From the NCBI GenBank assembly GCA_024401925.1, contig JAKSKD010000002.1, positions 1 to 64,000 of the forward strand: a DNA stretch of 64,000 bases. The letters run 5' to 3'. Each line of letters opens with the position of its first letter. The stretch's first letter is position 1. Below, piece by piece: positions 56,325-64,000 of the stretch. The DNA comes from Bacteroidales bacterium (GTDB taxonomy: Bacteria; Bacteroidota; Bacteroidia; Bacteroidales; UBA932). The translations under genes were made by a program, and so were the position numbers. Under the pieces are notes generated by a model that saw nothing but the letters and a program-made list of their open reading frames with translations, had not been told where the DNA came from and did no database searches.

Positions 56325-57096
56325 TGTTTCAATCATAGTTCCTGTTTTCAACTCAAGTGAGTATATTATCGCTTGTCTGGCGTCATTGTGCGCCCAAACT
56401 ATGGATGACATTGAGGTAATTCTCGTTGATGACCATGGGACTGATGACAGTATCGGGATAGCAAGATGCTTTGTTAATGCTTATTGCGGACCTAAACAGT
56501 TTATTTTTGCACAGACTCCGGGTAATTCAGGTCCAGGTGCGGCTAGAAATGTAGGTATTGACATTGCAAAAGGAGAGTATATTGCATTTGTAGATAGTGA
56601 TGATTATGTAGAGCCGACATATTGTGAGGAACTGTACAAAGCGGCAACCTTTGCCGGTGCGGATTTGGCCTGCTGTGACATACAAATAGGTGAAGAGGAG
56701 AAACAAAATGCCGACGTGTCTGACAAGCAATACTTTCTTAAGCATTTTGTCTCGTATTTCACGACTTTTGTCTATAAGAAGACAATGCTTGATGCCAAGG
56801 TGCTTCGCTTCCCTGAAAGTTCAAGCGCCGAAGATACCTGCTTCCTGACCTGCTGCGTCCTTTCAGCCAACAAAATTGCGCAGGTACACAAGCCTCTGTA
56901 TCACTATATTCTGCACGGAGAATCCGTCAGCAGGAGGAAAAACCGCAGGCGGGCCCTTGTACGCCTGAACTCAATAAAATCAATAATTCACTTCGCCAAG
57001 CGCAACGGACTCTATTCTCAGTACAGATGTGCATTGAACCTGCTCTTGCTGAAAAAAGGCTATGGAATGGCGGTAAAAGATTTGATATTCGGATAG
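56317..57096 (+). CDS. Family 2 glycosyltransferase
   Basis: The 259-residue GT-A enzyme has VSIIVPVFNSSEYIIACLAS at the N-terminus (nucleotide site), VDDHGTDDS, and the DxD-type motif FVDSDDYVEP (about residues 91-100). The SAEDTCFL segment provides the likely catalytic acid region. It transfers an unknown sugar at the cytoplasmic face. GC content drops from this gene onward, fitting a horizontally variable polysaccharide locus. Confidence 0.88.
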   Translation: MHSVSIIVPVFNSSEYIIACLASLCAQTMDDIEVILVDDHGTDDSIGIARCFVNAYCGPKQFIFAQTPGNSGPGAARNVGIDIAKGEYIAFVDSDDYVEPTYCEELYKAATFAGADLACCDIQIGEEEKQNADVSDKQYFLKHFVSYFTTFVYKKTMLDAKVLRFPESSSAEDTCFLTCCVLSANKIAQVHKPLYHYILHGESVSRRKNRRRALVRLNSIKSIIHFAKRNGLYSQYRCALNLLLLKKGYGMAVKDLIFG

Positions 57097-57101
57097 TATG
57101 A

Positions 57102-57743
57102 AGAAGCAGCACATCTCCCGAGCGTGATGTTATTTTTGCTAGATTGTCTGAATATAAACAGATTTCATCGGGAGGAAGATATAGAAACAATGTGGGGGGG
57201 GCTGTTGCTGACAAACTTGAGTTTCAGAAAAAGCACAAGTTCGCCATTGCATTCGAGAATTGCTCGCAGCCTGGCTACTCCACTGAGAAAATTCTTGAGG
57301 CTTTTGCGTCTCAATCTATTCCGATATATTGGGGAGATCCCTTGATTAACCAGACTTTCAACGAGAAGGCATTCATCAATTGCCACTCTTTCGCATCCTG
57401 GGAAGAAGTTGTTGAGCGGATACGACAACTTGACAATGACGATGCCGCTTGTCTCGAAGTCTTAAATGCGCCAGTGTTTGTGCCAGAAGCCCCTTCTCGA
57501 GATGAAATGATAGAAAGACTTCGCTGTTTTCTCTACCATATATATGATCAGAATCCATCGGAAGCCACCCGCTATAATCGATATTACTGGGGACTTCGTT
57601 ATTTAAAACTTGTACGAACCAGAGAGCGAGCCTACCGTTCCTCTCCAAGAGGGCTTGCAGAGTCTTTATATAAGAAAACACTCTGGAGGTGGAGGAGAAA
57701 CAATAAACTCTTCTGGAAGATTGACAGACTGATCAAGAGATAG
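57102..57743 (+). pseudogene. 5'-truncated family 10 (fucosyl)transferase fragment
   Basis: The open frame starts after a stop at 57099-57101 and has no ATG before the conserved part; the first usable start is TTG at 57144. It encodes the C-terminal half of a GT10 alpha-1,3/4-fucosyltransferase: SGGRYRNNVGG, KFAIAFENCSQPGYSTEKIL and PIYWGDPLINQTFNEKAFIN, which bind GDP-fucose. The N-terminal acceptor domain of about 150 residues is missing, and the preceding GT2 gene ends at 57096, so a deletion probably fused the two regions. Unlikely to be active alone. Confidence 0.7.
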
Positions 57744-57783
57744 AGATTTTTTCATTGGTCTTAAAATATCAATTCTGATAAAT

Positions 57784-57823
57784 AGGGACTATCGGGAATT
57801 GTTGAAAATTCCCAATAGTCCCT
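57784..57823 (+). terminator. Terminator-like stem-loop after the GT10 fragment
   Basis: AGGGACTAT plus GGGAATT pairs with AATTCCC plus ATAGTCCCT, with one C-A mismatch, followed shortly by a run of T (ATTTTTCCTT). Confidence 0.7.
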
Positions 57824-58039
57824 AAATAGTATTTTTCCTTATATCAATAGGCTCTGAGATATTACAGTTCAATCTTACTTGAATGTTCAAAAATTTTGAA
57901 CACATTGCTTGAATTATACGGACATGCAGAAATCTGAGATGAAACTAGTGTTTTACCTTTTGGAGGTATTTATGCATGTGAGTTGGAACGTCTTTTGAGC
58001 ATCAGAAGGAGATAGCTTTGGTAAATGGATAATTATATA
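57824..58039. other. 216-bp AT-rich spacer
   Basis: I see no gene, repeat or clear RNA structure here. It separates the GT10 fragment from the toxin pair and ends in a TATATA run leading into the next promoter. Confidence 0.4.
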
Positions 58040-58047
58040 TATATTTG
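58040..58047 (+). promoter_or_regulatory. -7 box TATATTTG for the toxin pair
   Basis: Perfect match 15 nt before the ATG at 58063, within a TA-repeat tract. Confidence 0.55.
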
Positions 58048-58062
58048 TAAAAAAATATATAT

Positions 58063-58356
58063 ATGAAGCGCAAGCTTATTGATATAGACGAAGATACATT
58101 TGAGGTATTAAGTTCTGACGCTCAAGAAAAAGGAACTAATCTCAAACAGTATATTGAATGTCTTCTTGATCAGAAGGCGGGTCTTCTTAAAGACAGCGGT
58201 GCACGTAATTATAGATTTTCATTCCAAAGAGAACCGTCCGATAGGGAATTGGCAGCCATAATGGCGAAAGCTGCTGAATCTGCAGCTGATAAAAAATCCA
58301 AGGTAATGCATGCTTTTTTTGCTGACCTTGAAAATTCCATAAACCCCGCTGAATAA
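58063..58356 (+). CDS. Small partner (putative antitoxin) of the zeta-toxin-like kinase
   Basis: The 97-residue, helical, charged protein (MKRKLIDIDEDTFEVLSSDA) has an N-terminus resembling ribbon-helix-helix-like antitoxins with a KGTNLKQYIECLLDQ helix. It has no named domain that I recognise. It ends 4 nt before the zeta-like gene. The antitoxin role is inferred from size, order and spacing. Confidence 0.6.
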   Translation: MKRKLIDIDEDTFEVLSSDAQEKGTNLKQYIECLLDQKAGLLKDSGARNYRFSFQREPSDRELAAIMAKAAESAADKKSKVMHAFFADLENSINPAE

Positions 58357-58360
58357 TAAT

Positions 58361-58957
58361 ATGGAAGAGAAACCGAAACTGATAATAATAGCCGGCCCGA
58401 ACGGTTCCGGCAAGACCACTATCACCGAACAGTTGCTTTCTCACGAGTGGGGGGATGAGTGCATTTATATCAATCCGGATAATATTGCAAGAGACAAATT
58501 CGGAGACTGGAACTCTGAAGATGCCGTGTTGAAAGCAGCAAAATTTGCTACAGAACAAAGGTATCAGCTTCTTGATAATGGGAAGAGTGTAGTATTCGAG
58601 ACGGTCCTTTCTTCAGACGAAAAGTTGGAATATATAAAAAAAGCAAAAGAGGCAGGTTATTTTATCAGAGTGTTCTTTGTGTGCACAGAATCTCCTTCTA
58701 TCAATGCGGCAAGGATTGTGGGTCGCTATATGGAAGGCGGCCATTCTGTCCCGATAGAAAAGATAGTCAGCCGGTACGGCAAATCCATTGTCAATTGCAA
58801 AAGGCTGGCAATGCTTGTCGACCGCTTGTATGTGTATGACAATTCCATTGAAAATCAGCCTGCCCGCCTGCTGTTCCGCATCGCGGACGGAAAGATAATC
58901 AAACAGTACTTGCAGAATCTTCCGCGGTGGGCGGAAATACTGAAGGACAGTTTCTGA
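58361..58957 (+). CDS. Zeta-toxin family P-loop kinase
   Basis: The 198-residue protein has Walker A AGPNGSGKTT (about residues 11-20), INPDNIARDKFG, the FETVLSS strand and the GRYMEGGHSVPIEKIVSRY segment, the typical arginine-rich region of this zeta-like subgroup. Classical zeta toxins phosphorylate UDP-N-acetylglucosamine and block wall synthesis. Many chromosomal homologues have undefined targets. It lies in a polysaccharide locus, where UDP-sugars are made. Confidence 0.8.
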   Translation: MEEKPKLIIIAGPNGSGKTTITEQLLSHEWGDECIYINPDNIARDKFGDWNSEDAVLKAAKFATEQRYQLLDNGKSVVFETVLSSDEKLEYIKKAKEAGYFIRVFFVCTESPSINAARIVGRYMEGGHSVPIEKIVSRYGKSIVNCKRLAMLVDRLYVYDNSIENQPARLLFRIADGKIIKQYLQNLPRWAEILKDSF

Positions 58958-59202
58958 TAATACTTATCTCTGCCACTTCTTCTTTGGTCATCATTGTCGT
59001 TGTGATTTTGATGGACAAAGTTCCAACCAAAATCTCAAACCGCTATGACGTGCCTCACCGGAGGCTTACCCAGCAGCAGTTGACACACTATGCTTTGGGT
59101 TTCCGTAAACCGAAACCGGCTATGTCAAATAAAATACGGGAAGGAATACACTCTATTGCCTTAACGCTTTTGTCGTTTTTTTGTAAAGTTTGAAAATATT
59201 CA
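58958..59202. other. Spacer with a possible coding relic
   Basis: After the toxin stop the plus-strand frame from about 58999 to 59193 stays open with coding-like composition (NRYDVPHRRLTQQQL, LGFRKPKPAMSNK) but has no recognised family and no clear start or promoter. It may be a leftover of a displaced gene. Confidence 0.3.
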
Positions 59203-59210
59203 TAATTTTG
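59203..59210 (+). promoter_or_regulatory. -7 box TAATTTTG for the ATPase gene
   Basis: Perfect TAnnTTTG match ending where the inverted repeat begins, 42 nt before the TTG start at 59253. Confidence 0.55.
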
Positions 59211-59246
59211 TATTCGAAAAATTTCGTATCAAATATTTTCGAATAC
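59210..59246 (+). promoter_or_regulatory. 11-bp inverted repeat spanning the likely transcription start
   Basis: GTATTCGAAAA at 59210-59220 is repeated as its exact complement at 59236-59246. It directly follows the -7 box and precedes the start codon. Candidate operator or leader hairpin for the downstream ATPase gene. Confidence 0.6.
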
Positions 59247-59252
59247 ACTACA

Positions 59253-60335
59253 TTGCTGATTATTAATCCTTTTAAGTTCGGAACTATTGTCGAAGACGAT
59301 TTCTTTACTGACCGTGTAAAGGAATTGGAAGAGGTATTGCATAAATTGGACAGTGAGAACCACCTTGTCTTGATTTCGCCGAGAAGATTCGGCAAAAGCA
59401 GCTTGATAAACAAGGCAATCACCCGATTGGGGCGGCCTTCCATCACCATTGATATGATGAAAGTGCTGAGTGTTAATGATTTATCATCTAAAATTGTCAA
59501 ATCTATCTGTTCATTGTTCCCCATAGAAAAGATAAAGCAATTGTTATCCCAATTCCGGATAGCCCCCAGACTTTCATACAATCCCGTGTCTGACAGTTGG
59601 GATGTCTCTTTCCTTCAACATGATGAGGATAAATTCATTGCTCTGGAAGATGCAATGTCTCTCATCGAGAAGGTTTCGAAAAAGGATAAGCGGATGATAG
59701 TGGTGTTTGATGAATTTCAGGAAGTGTGTGACATTGATAAGACCCTTCCCAAGCAGTTGCGATCCATCATCCAACGTCAAAAAGGAATCAACTATATTTT
59801 TATGGGCTCGCAGGAATCGATGATGACAGATATCTTTGAAAAGAAGAAATCTCCGTTCTATCATTTCGGTCAAAGGATGAATCTGAAAAAGATTCCATAT
59901 AACGATTTTTACTCGTATGTAGCCAACCGGCTACCTTCCGTACCGGAATCAGAGTTCTGCTCAAAAGATGATATCACTCAGGGAATATTGTCTTTTACAT
60001 CACAGCACCCGTATTACACTCAGCAACTTGCATCCGTGGTGTACGAAAAAATGACATACGAGAGCAAGTATGACGGTGTTGTCGAATATGCAATTTCTTC
60101 TCTGATTCTGGAACACGCTTTGGATTACGAACGATTCTGGGGAACATTTAATCGGACGGACAGACGTGTGCTGACCATACTTGCTGAAGGGAAGAAACTT
60201 GTTTCAGACAAGACCACAGCCCAAAGCACGCTGTTCAGTTCGTTGAAAAAGTTGGTCAGACTCGGATATGTCAACAAGACAGATCGTTACGAATTGGAAG
60301 ATCCATTCTTCGGGAGGTGGATTACTGAAGGATAG
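59253..60335 (+). CDS. STAND/AAA-type ATPase (archaeal-ATPase family), TTG start
   Basis: The product has 360 residues from the TTG at 59253, which gives the usual family beginning (INPFKFGTIVEDDFFTDR). Walker A is SPRRFGKSS (about residues 44-52) and Walker B MIVVFDEFQEV (about 150-160), followed by GSQESMM and a C-terminal winged-helix-like region ending EDPFFGRWI. Family members are found beside mobile and defence genes, and their function is mostly unknown. The upstream frame to 59190 covers the promoter and palindrome and is rejected. It lies between a toxin pair and a polysaccharide transferase. Confidence 0.8.
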   Translation: MLIINPFKFGTIVEDDFFTDRVKELEEVLHKLDSENHLVLISPRRFGKSSLINKAITRLGRPSITIDMMKVLSVNDLSSKIVKSICSLFPIEKIKQLLSQFRIAPRLSYNPVSDSWDVSFLQHDEDKFIALEDAMSLIEKVSKKDKRMIVVFDEFQEVCDIDKTLPKQLRSIIQRQKGINYIFMGSQESMMTDIFEKKKSPFYHFGQRMNLKKIPYNDFYSYVANRLPSVPESEFCSKDDITQGILSFTSQHPYYTQQLASVVYEKMTYESKYDGVVEYAISSLILEHALDYERFWGTFNRTDRRVLTILAEGKKLVSDKTTAQSTLFSSLKKLVRLGYVNKTDRYELEDPFFGRWITEG

Positions 60336-60412
60336 ATTACTAATGGGATACAAATATCGAAATAAATGAATATAAGAAGATTGTGCTGAAATGTCACAAT
60401 GGAACTCATAGC

Positions 60413-61537
60413 ATGAAGCTGAAAAATACAAAACAAATATTATTGATTCCTGGGTTTGTAGCCGCAAAGATTGTATCGTTATTTTATAAGAGAAAGACAA
60501 TCTTTTTGGTAATGGAACGCGGAAATGATGCGCGTGACAACGGATTCTGTTTTTTCGAGTACGTCAAAGAAAAGCATCCCGAAATTGATTGTTACTATGC
60601 AATAACCAAAGACTCTCCCGACAGGGAAAAGTTAAACAAATATGGGCAGAGTATTATCAACTTTGGCTCTTTTCGACATTATCTGACGTATTGCAGGGCG
60701 TCTCACGTAATTAGTACCCATACACGAGGTTACAATAAATATGTCAAGAAATTAAGACTGAATGGGAATCAGAAGCATATTTTCCTGCAGCATGGGGTTA
60801 CAAAAGATTACATTCCGGATTTTCACTACTCAAATACCCGGGTAGATTTAGTAATATGCGGGGCTAAGCCGGAATATGATTTTTTCAAATCAGTTTTTGG
60901 TTATCCTGAAGGCTATGTCAAATACACTGGCTTCTGTCGGTTCGATAAATTACAAGATTTTACTGCAAAAAAACAGATTCTTCTTATGCCTACCTGGAGA
61001 AAATGGCTGACAAAAAAGAATGTCAGTGGTAGTGATTATCATAAAGCATATGTCGGCTTATTGTCAGACCCCGGGTTGTACGAACTGTTGAAACGATATC
61101 AGGTCAACCTCGTCTTTTATCCTCACCACGAGATGCAGCCATATTTGGACTTGTTCAAATCCTGCAATTGCGAAAACATTATAATTGCGAGCAAATACGA
61201 GTATGACGTGCAGTCATTGCTCAAGGAATCCTCAATGTTGATAACAGACTATTCAAGCGTATTCTTTGACGTTGCATATATGCACAAGCCTGTCATCTAT
61301 TATCAGTTTGACCGAGACGCTTTCAGGCAAGGTCATTATCAGGAAGGCTATTTCTTCTATGATGACGGTTTCGGTCCCGTTGCCTTCGATACTGAATCCC
61401 TCCTGAAATATCTGGAGGGATATTGCGAGAATGGTTTCAGAATGGAAGAACCTTACGCAAAGAAAGCGGACGAGTTCTTTGTTTACCGCGATTCAAAGAA
61501 TTGCGAAAGGGTTTACAACTCAATAATCAACTTGTAA
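60413..61537 (+). CDS. CDP-glycerol glycerophosphotransferase-like protein (TagB/TagF family)
   Basis: The product has 374 residues from the ATG at 60413; the frame's GTG at 60383 is weaker. GT-B-type motifs of the family are present: IFLQHGVTKDY (the catalytic HG histidine), LLMPTWRKW, FYPHHEMQ and TDYSSVFFDVAYMHKPVIYY. It would transfer a polyol phosphate, such as glycerol phosphate, onto a surface glycan. It is last on the plus strand, convergent with the following glycosyltransferases (7-nt gap). Confidence 0.88.
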   Translation: MKLKNTKQILLIPGFVAAKIVSLFYKRKTIFLVMERGNDARDNGFCFFEYVKEKHPEIDCYYAITKDSPDREKLNKYGQSIINFGSFRHYLTYCRASHVISTHTRGYNKYVKKLRLNGNQKHIFLQHGVTKDYIPDFHYSNTRVDLVICGAKPEYDFFKSVFGYPEGYVKYTGFCRFDKLQDFTAKKQILLMPTWRKWLTKKNVSGSDYHKAYVGLLSDPGLYELLKRYQVNLVFYPHHEMQPYLDLFKSCNCENIIIASKYEYDVQSLLKESSMLITDYSSVFFDVAYMHKPVIYYQFDRDAFRQGHYQEGYFFYDDGFGPVAFDTESLLKYLEGYCENGFRMEEPYAKKADEFFVYRDSKNCERVYNSIINL

Positions 61538-61544
61538 AATCAGC

Positions 61545-62420
61545 TCAGAACCAGTAAAATAAGATTGCTATCAGCTTTCTGAAAGGAAGTCTGGAATTGA
61601 ACCGAACACGCGATAGAACCGGGGAGAACAGTTCCTTAAACTTCTTTTTCGGCAACGAGCCGCTTTTCATACATTTATAGGCAATTGCAACTGCTTCGTT
61701 ATATATGCTTCCGGCAGGAGAATATTCTGCGACAAGGGATAGAAAATGTATTTTCTTTTTGACCATTGATTCGGAAAAATCATTTGTGGCTGTCTGTTTG
61801 TCCTCATATCGCATGTAGTGATAAAATGCCTGTGGGCAATAGCTTATCTTCATCGGGTTAGACAGAAGCTTGTGTAGCATAAGTCTGTCTTCTCCGAAGT
61901 CAATGCCATCTGTAAAATTCAGCCCAAACTGTTTGTAGCAGTCAAGACTAATCAATTTATTCCAACACGAACCGTGCAATTTATGGGATAGGCCTCTGAT
62001 TATGTTTTTATTCGTCAGCCTCCCCGGATCTTGTCTGATTATCCTTGAGCGGTTTCCGATGTCTTCAAAATAGTCGCAGATTACCATATCAGCATCTTCC
62101 CTGACTGCTGTTGAGTATAAGGTTGACAGCATTTCCGGTTCCGCCCAGTCATCCGCGTCGAAATGAATCGAATAAGTCCCGGACGCATTGTCAATTCCAA
62201 CTCTTCTTGCCGAGCCCACACCGCCGTTCTTCTTGTGGAACACCCTGAAACGGCTGTCTTCCCGGGAAAAGTTATCGCATATTTCCCCTGAAGAGTCGGT
62301 ACTTCCGTCATCAACGAGCAGGCACTCCCAATCTTTGAAACTTTGTTTTTTAATGCTATCCAGACACCTTTTCAAATAATCTGCCGCATTATATACTGCC
62401 ACTATGATTGAAATCTTCAT
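61545..62420 (-). CDS. Family 2 glycosyltransferase
   Basis: The 291-residue protein has MKISIIVAVYNAADYLKRCL at the N-terminus, VDDGSTDSSGEICD (about residues 36-49) and the DxD motif HFDADDWAEP (about 90-99). EDRLMLHKLL in the second half carries the usual catalytic acid. The C-terminus is basic and amphipathic, consistent with membrane association. It starts 1 nt after the stop of the upstream GT32-like gene. Confidence 0.88.
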   Translation of the reverse strand: MKISIIVAVYNAADYLKRCLDSIKKQSFKDWECLLVDDGSTDSSGEICDNFSREDSRFRVFHKKNGGVGSARRVGIDNASGTYSIHFDADDWAEPEMLSTLYSTAVREDADMVICDYFEDIGNRSRIIRQDPGRLTNKNIIRGLSHKLHGSCWNKLISLDCYKQFGLNFTDGIDFGEDRLMLHKLLSNPMKISYCPQAFYHYMRYEDKQTATNDFSESMVKKKIHFLSLVAEYSPAGSIYNEAVAIAYKCMKSGSLPKKKFKELFSPVLSRVRFNSRLPFRKLIAILFYWF

Positions 62421-62421
62421 T

Positions 62422-63168
62422 TTACTCTTGTATCAATTTCCATGGATAATATTTGTCCACCCAAGGTTTCTGAGTTATCTGATAATACAACCTGTGCAGT
62501 GGCCCACCCGGGAATTTCACCCATGAATGAGCAAAATGATGGACGGAAAATGTTTTGTCCGAGGCACAATACCAAGACTTGAAAGAAGATGAATCAACGC
62601 GATGGGCACAAAAGAATTCAGTTGGGAAGACACAAATGGTTTGATCGTCATGAATGAAATCTGAAGTATAGTCGATATCTCTTCTAATATAATGTTCTTG
62701 CAAAACACCTTTCATAACAATTGCACAAGAAGTATCATTCAATTTGCCATTAGATAATTTGAATGGGCGATTCGAATAATAATCCAGACATTCTTTAACC
62801 CAAGACGTTCCCGGCTCTGCGCCAAATGCTGCCACTTCAAGGTCACTATCATTACACTCTTTTCCAATAAAATATGGCAATCCTAGGAGACTGTCAAAGG
62901 ATTTTAATACTTCCACATCACTGTCCAGATAAATGCCTCCATAATTATACACTGCATAGAAACGGATATAATCAGCCACGAAAGCATACTTCTTAGCTTC
63001 AAAGGCCTGCTTCGTCCAAAATGTAGAATTTACGTCAAATCGGTTTGTATCCCAGAGCATTATTTCATAATCCGGGAGATGTTTCTTCCAGGTCGAAATG
63101 CATTTGGCAATCTTCTCGGGATATGGGTCTCCGCTCAACCAGCAGAGGTGGATGATTTTTGGTATCAT
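62422..63168 (-). CDS. GT32-type glycosyltransferase (OCH1/capsular-like)
   Basis: The product has 248 residues from the ATG at 63168, chosen because it gives the family start MIPKIIHLCWLSG and avoids overlapping the upstream gene. The sugar-binding DxD motif is in YNYGGIYLDSDVEVL (about residues 76-90), and HHFAHSWVK near the C-terminus supplies a conserved histidine pair. It likely adds mannose, galactose or similar to the surface glycan. Confidence 0.85.
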   Translation of the reverse strand: MIPKIIHLCWLSGDPYPEKIAKCISTWKKHLPDYEIMLWDTNRFDVNSTFWTKQAFEAKKYAFVADYIRFYAVYNYGGIYLDSDVEVLKSFDSLLGLPYFIGKECNDSDLEVAAFGAEPGTSWVKECLDYYSNRPFKLSNGKLNDTSCAIVMKGVLQEHYIRRDIDYTSDFIHDDQTICVFPTEFFCAHRVDSSSFKSWYCASDKTFSVHHFAHSWVKFPGGPLHRLYYQITQKPWVDKYYPWKLIQE

Positions 63169-63184
63169 TTGAGAAACATATAGT

Positions 63185-64000
63185 TTAAATTGCAATAATC
63201 TTCGGTAAAAATCTTCGGCTTCTGTTAATTACAATCGGATTGGCAAATCTGGCAAAAACGAGCAATTTTAAAACGAACGGATGTTTTTTTAGGTTTTTCT
63301 TTGCATAGATGATAGAAGAAAAATCGTACCATACATTGTGAAGTATATGTTCCTTAACTTTTCCACCTCCTTCGAAATGGATAATTTCAGGACCGTCAAT
63401 CAAATAACATCTTTTTCCTGACAGATGAAGTTTCAACTGCAGATCTGTTTCTTCTAGATACATAAAATATCTCTCGTCAAAATGAGCGAATCTGTCATTT
63501 TTAAGAAACAGGTCAGCACCAATGACACTATAATTGTCTGAATAGGACATCTCGTACTCATTGACTGTTTTCAATGGCTTGGGTTTTCGAATCGGCCGCT
63601 TGAACCCAAGTACTCTGCGAATGCTGCGTATATAATCGACTCGCAACTGATTCAGCTGGTACGAACATAGAGCCTTATATGTTGGAAACAGACCTCCACT
63701 ATGTACGGGATTGCCGCGTGGGTCTTTCAATACACATCCAAGAGCTCCTATTGACTGCGCATCTCCGTATTTTTCAAAATAATTAAAGAATAATTTGACA
63801 GCATTATTCAACAACAGTGTATCAGAGTTGAGCAACAAAAGATATTTGCCTGTAGCTATCTCAATCCCAATATTGTTTGCTCTGCCGAAACCCAGATTCT
63901 CGTCATTATAAATATACGTTACACGCGAATCATTGCTAAAAAACTCCTTGCTGCCATCAGAGGAGGCATTATCAACCAAAATAATCTCGTAACTGATGCC
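63185..64000 (-). CDS. Family 2 glycosyltransferase (rhamnosyltransferase-like), partial
   Basis: The frame is open to the right edge, so the N-terminus is outside the window; the visible part is 271 codons. It starts within the first nucleotide-binding strand (EIILVDNASSDGSKEF), then ENLGFGRANNIGIE and the DxD-like LLLLNSDTLL. FDERYFMYLEETDLQLKLHLSG contains the catalytic ED pair typical of WbbL/rhamnosyl-type GT2 enzymes. It is first visible gene of the minus-strand cluster. Confidence 0.88.
   Translation of the reverse strand, partial: GISYEIILVDNASSDGSKEFFSNDSRVTYIYNDENLGFGRANNIGIEIATGKYLLLLNSDTLLLNNAVKLFFNYFEKYGDAQSIGALGCVLKDPRGNPVHSGGLFPTYKALCSYQLNQLRVDYIRSIRRVLGFKRPIRKPKPLKTVNEYEMSYSDNYSVIGADLFLKNDRFAHFDERYFMYLEETDLQLKLHLSGKRCYLIDGPEIIHFEGGGKVKEHILHNVWYDFSSIIYAKKNLKKHPFVLKLLVFARFANPIVINRSRRFLPKIIAI

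Noticed and set aside
58927..59193. 88-codon membrane protein
   Set aside because: The hydrophobic start overlaps the toxin gene's end in another frame; at most the later part is a relic.
59190..59252. TTG at 59190 as the ATPase start
   Set aside because: It would translate through the promoter box and the palindrome; the family start lies at 59253.

Overview
The window looks like chromosome of a Bacteroidales bacterium (phylum Bacteroidota), probably from a gut or similar anaerobic community. Three things point there. Promoters carry the phylum's TAnnTTTG -7 box (TAAATTTG, TATATTTG, TATCTTTG) with few Shine-Dalgarno sites. There are several S9/DPP-IV exopeptidases, a SusC-like barrel, a YfhO-family protein and an EFR1-type flavodoxin/ferredoxin. 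The tmRNA also has no encoded CCA. Genus cannot be read from the sequence. No rRNA, tRNA, CRISPR array, intact insertion sequence or prophage was seen.

Layout. 1-2850 is a loose, decayed stretch: a truncated arginine-deiminase-like lipoprotein gene leaving the left edge, a nucleosidase remnant, about 800 bp rich in hairpins and CGGGCAAA words, a short formate/nitrite-type channel gene, a terminator and a MITE-like hairpin element. 2850-10630 holds metabolic and transport genes: DUF819 permease, nagB, a heavy-metal exporter, a tandem esterase whose second module has lost its catalytic residues, an UlaG-like metal hydrolase lipoprotein, an EFR1 ferredoxin and a CDF metal exporter. 10678-11071 is the tmRNA gene. 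11176-16048 is a tight operon: holA, a NatA/NatB-type ABC pair, and a 5'-nucleotidase split into two secreted proteins with the C-terminal half encoded first. glnS, yicC and a ROK repressor follow. 19969-25648 is a second tight operon: a sensor-like membrane protein, TrkH, a RecD-like helicase and a DPP-IV peptidase. Then come a phosphosugar mutase, a methyltransferase, nth and an FtsE-like ATPase.

29872-40108 carries a 972-residue TPR protein overlapping an outer-membrane barrel gene, then gyrB, a 7TM-HD phosphohydrolase and trigger factor. 40100-42313 is a divergent threonine-degradation pair (tdh/kbl). 42316-48567 is a minus-strand operon: MTA/SAH-type deaminase, small membrane protein, DPP-IV-type peptidase, S9 peptidase. 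On the plus strand a GH94 phosphorylase runs into uvrA (TTG start) and a YfhO-family membrane protein.

56317-64000 is the start of a surface-polysaccharide region: GT2, a 5'-truncated GT10 fucosyltransferase fragment, a TagB/TagF-like transferase, another GT2, a GT32-like enzyme and a partial GT2. A zeta-toxin pair and a STAND/AAA-type ATPase with a palindrome across its likely transcription start sit in the middle, as expected of a recombining locus. I did not find a clearly new multi-gene system. The best leads are the unusual tmRNA tag (ends YAC), the ATPase with its palindromic leader, the sensor-TrkH pair, the arginine-deiminase-like lipoprotein, and the unexplained repeats in 1050-2850.
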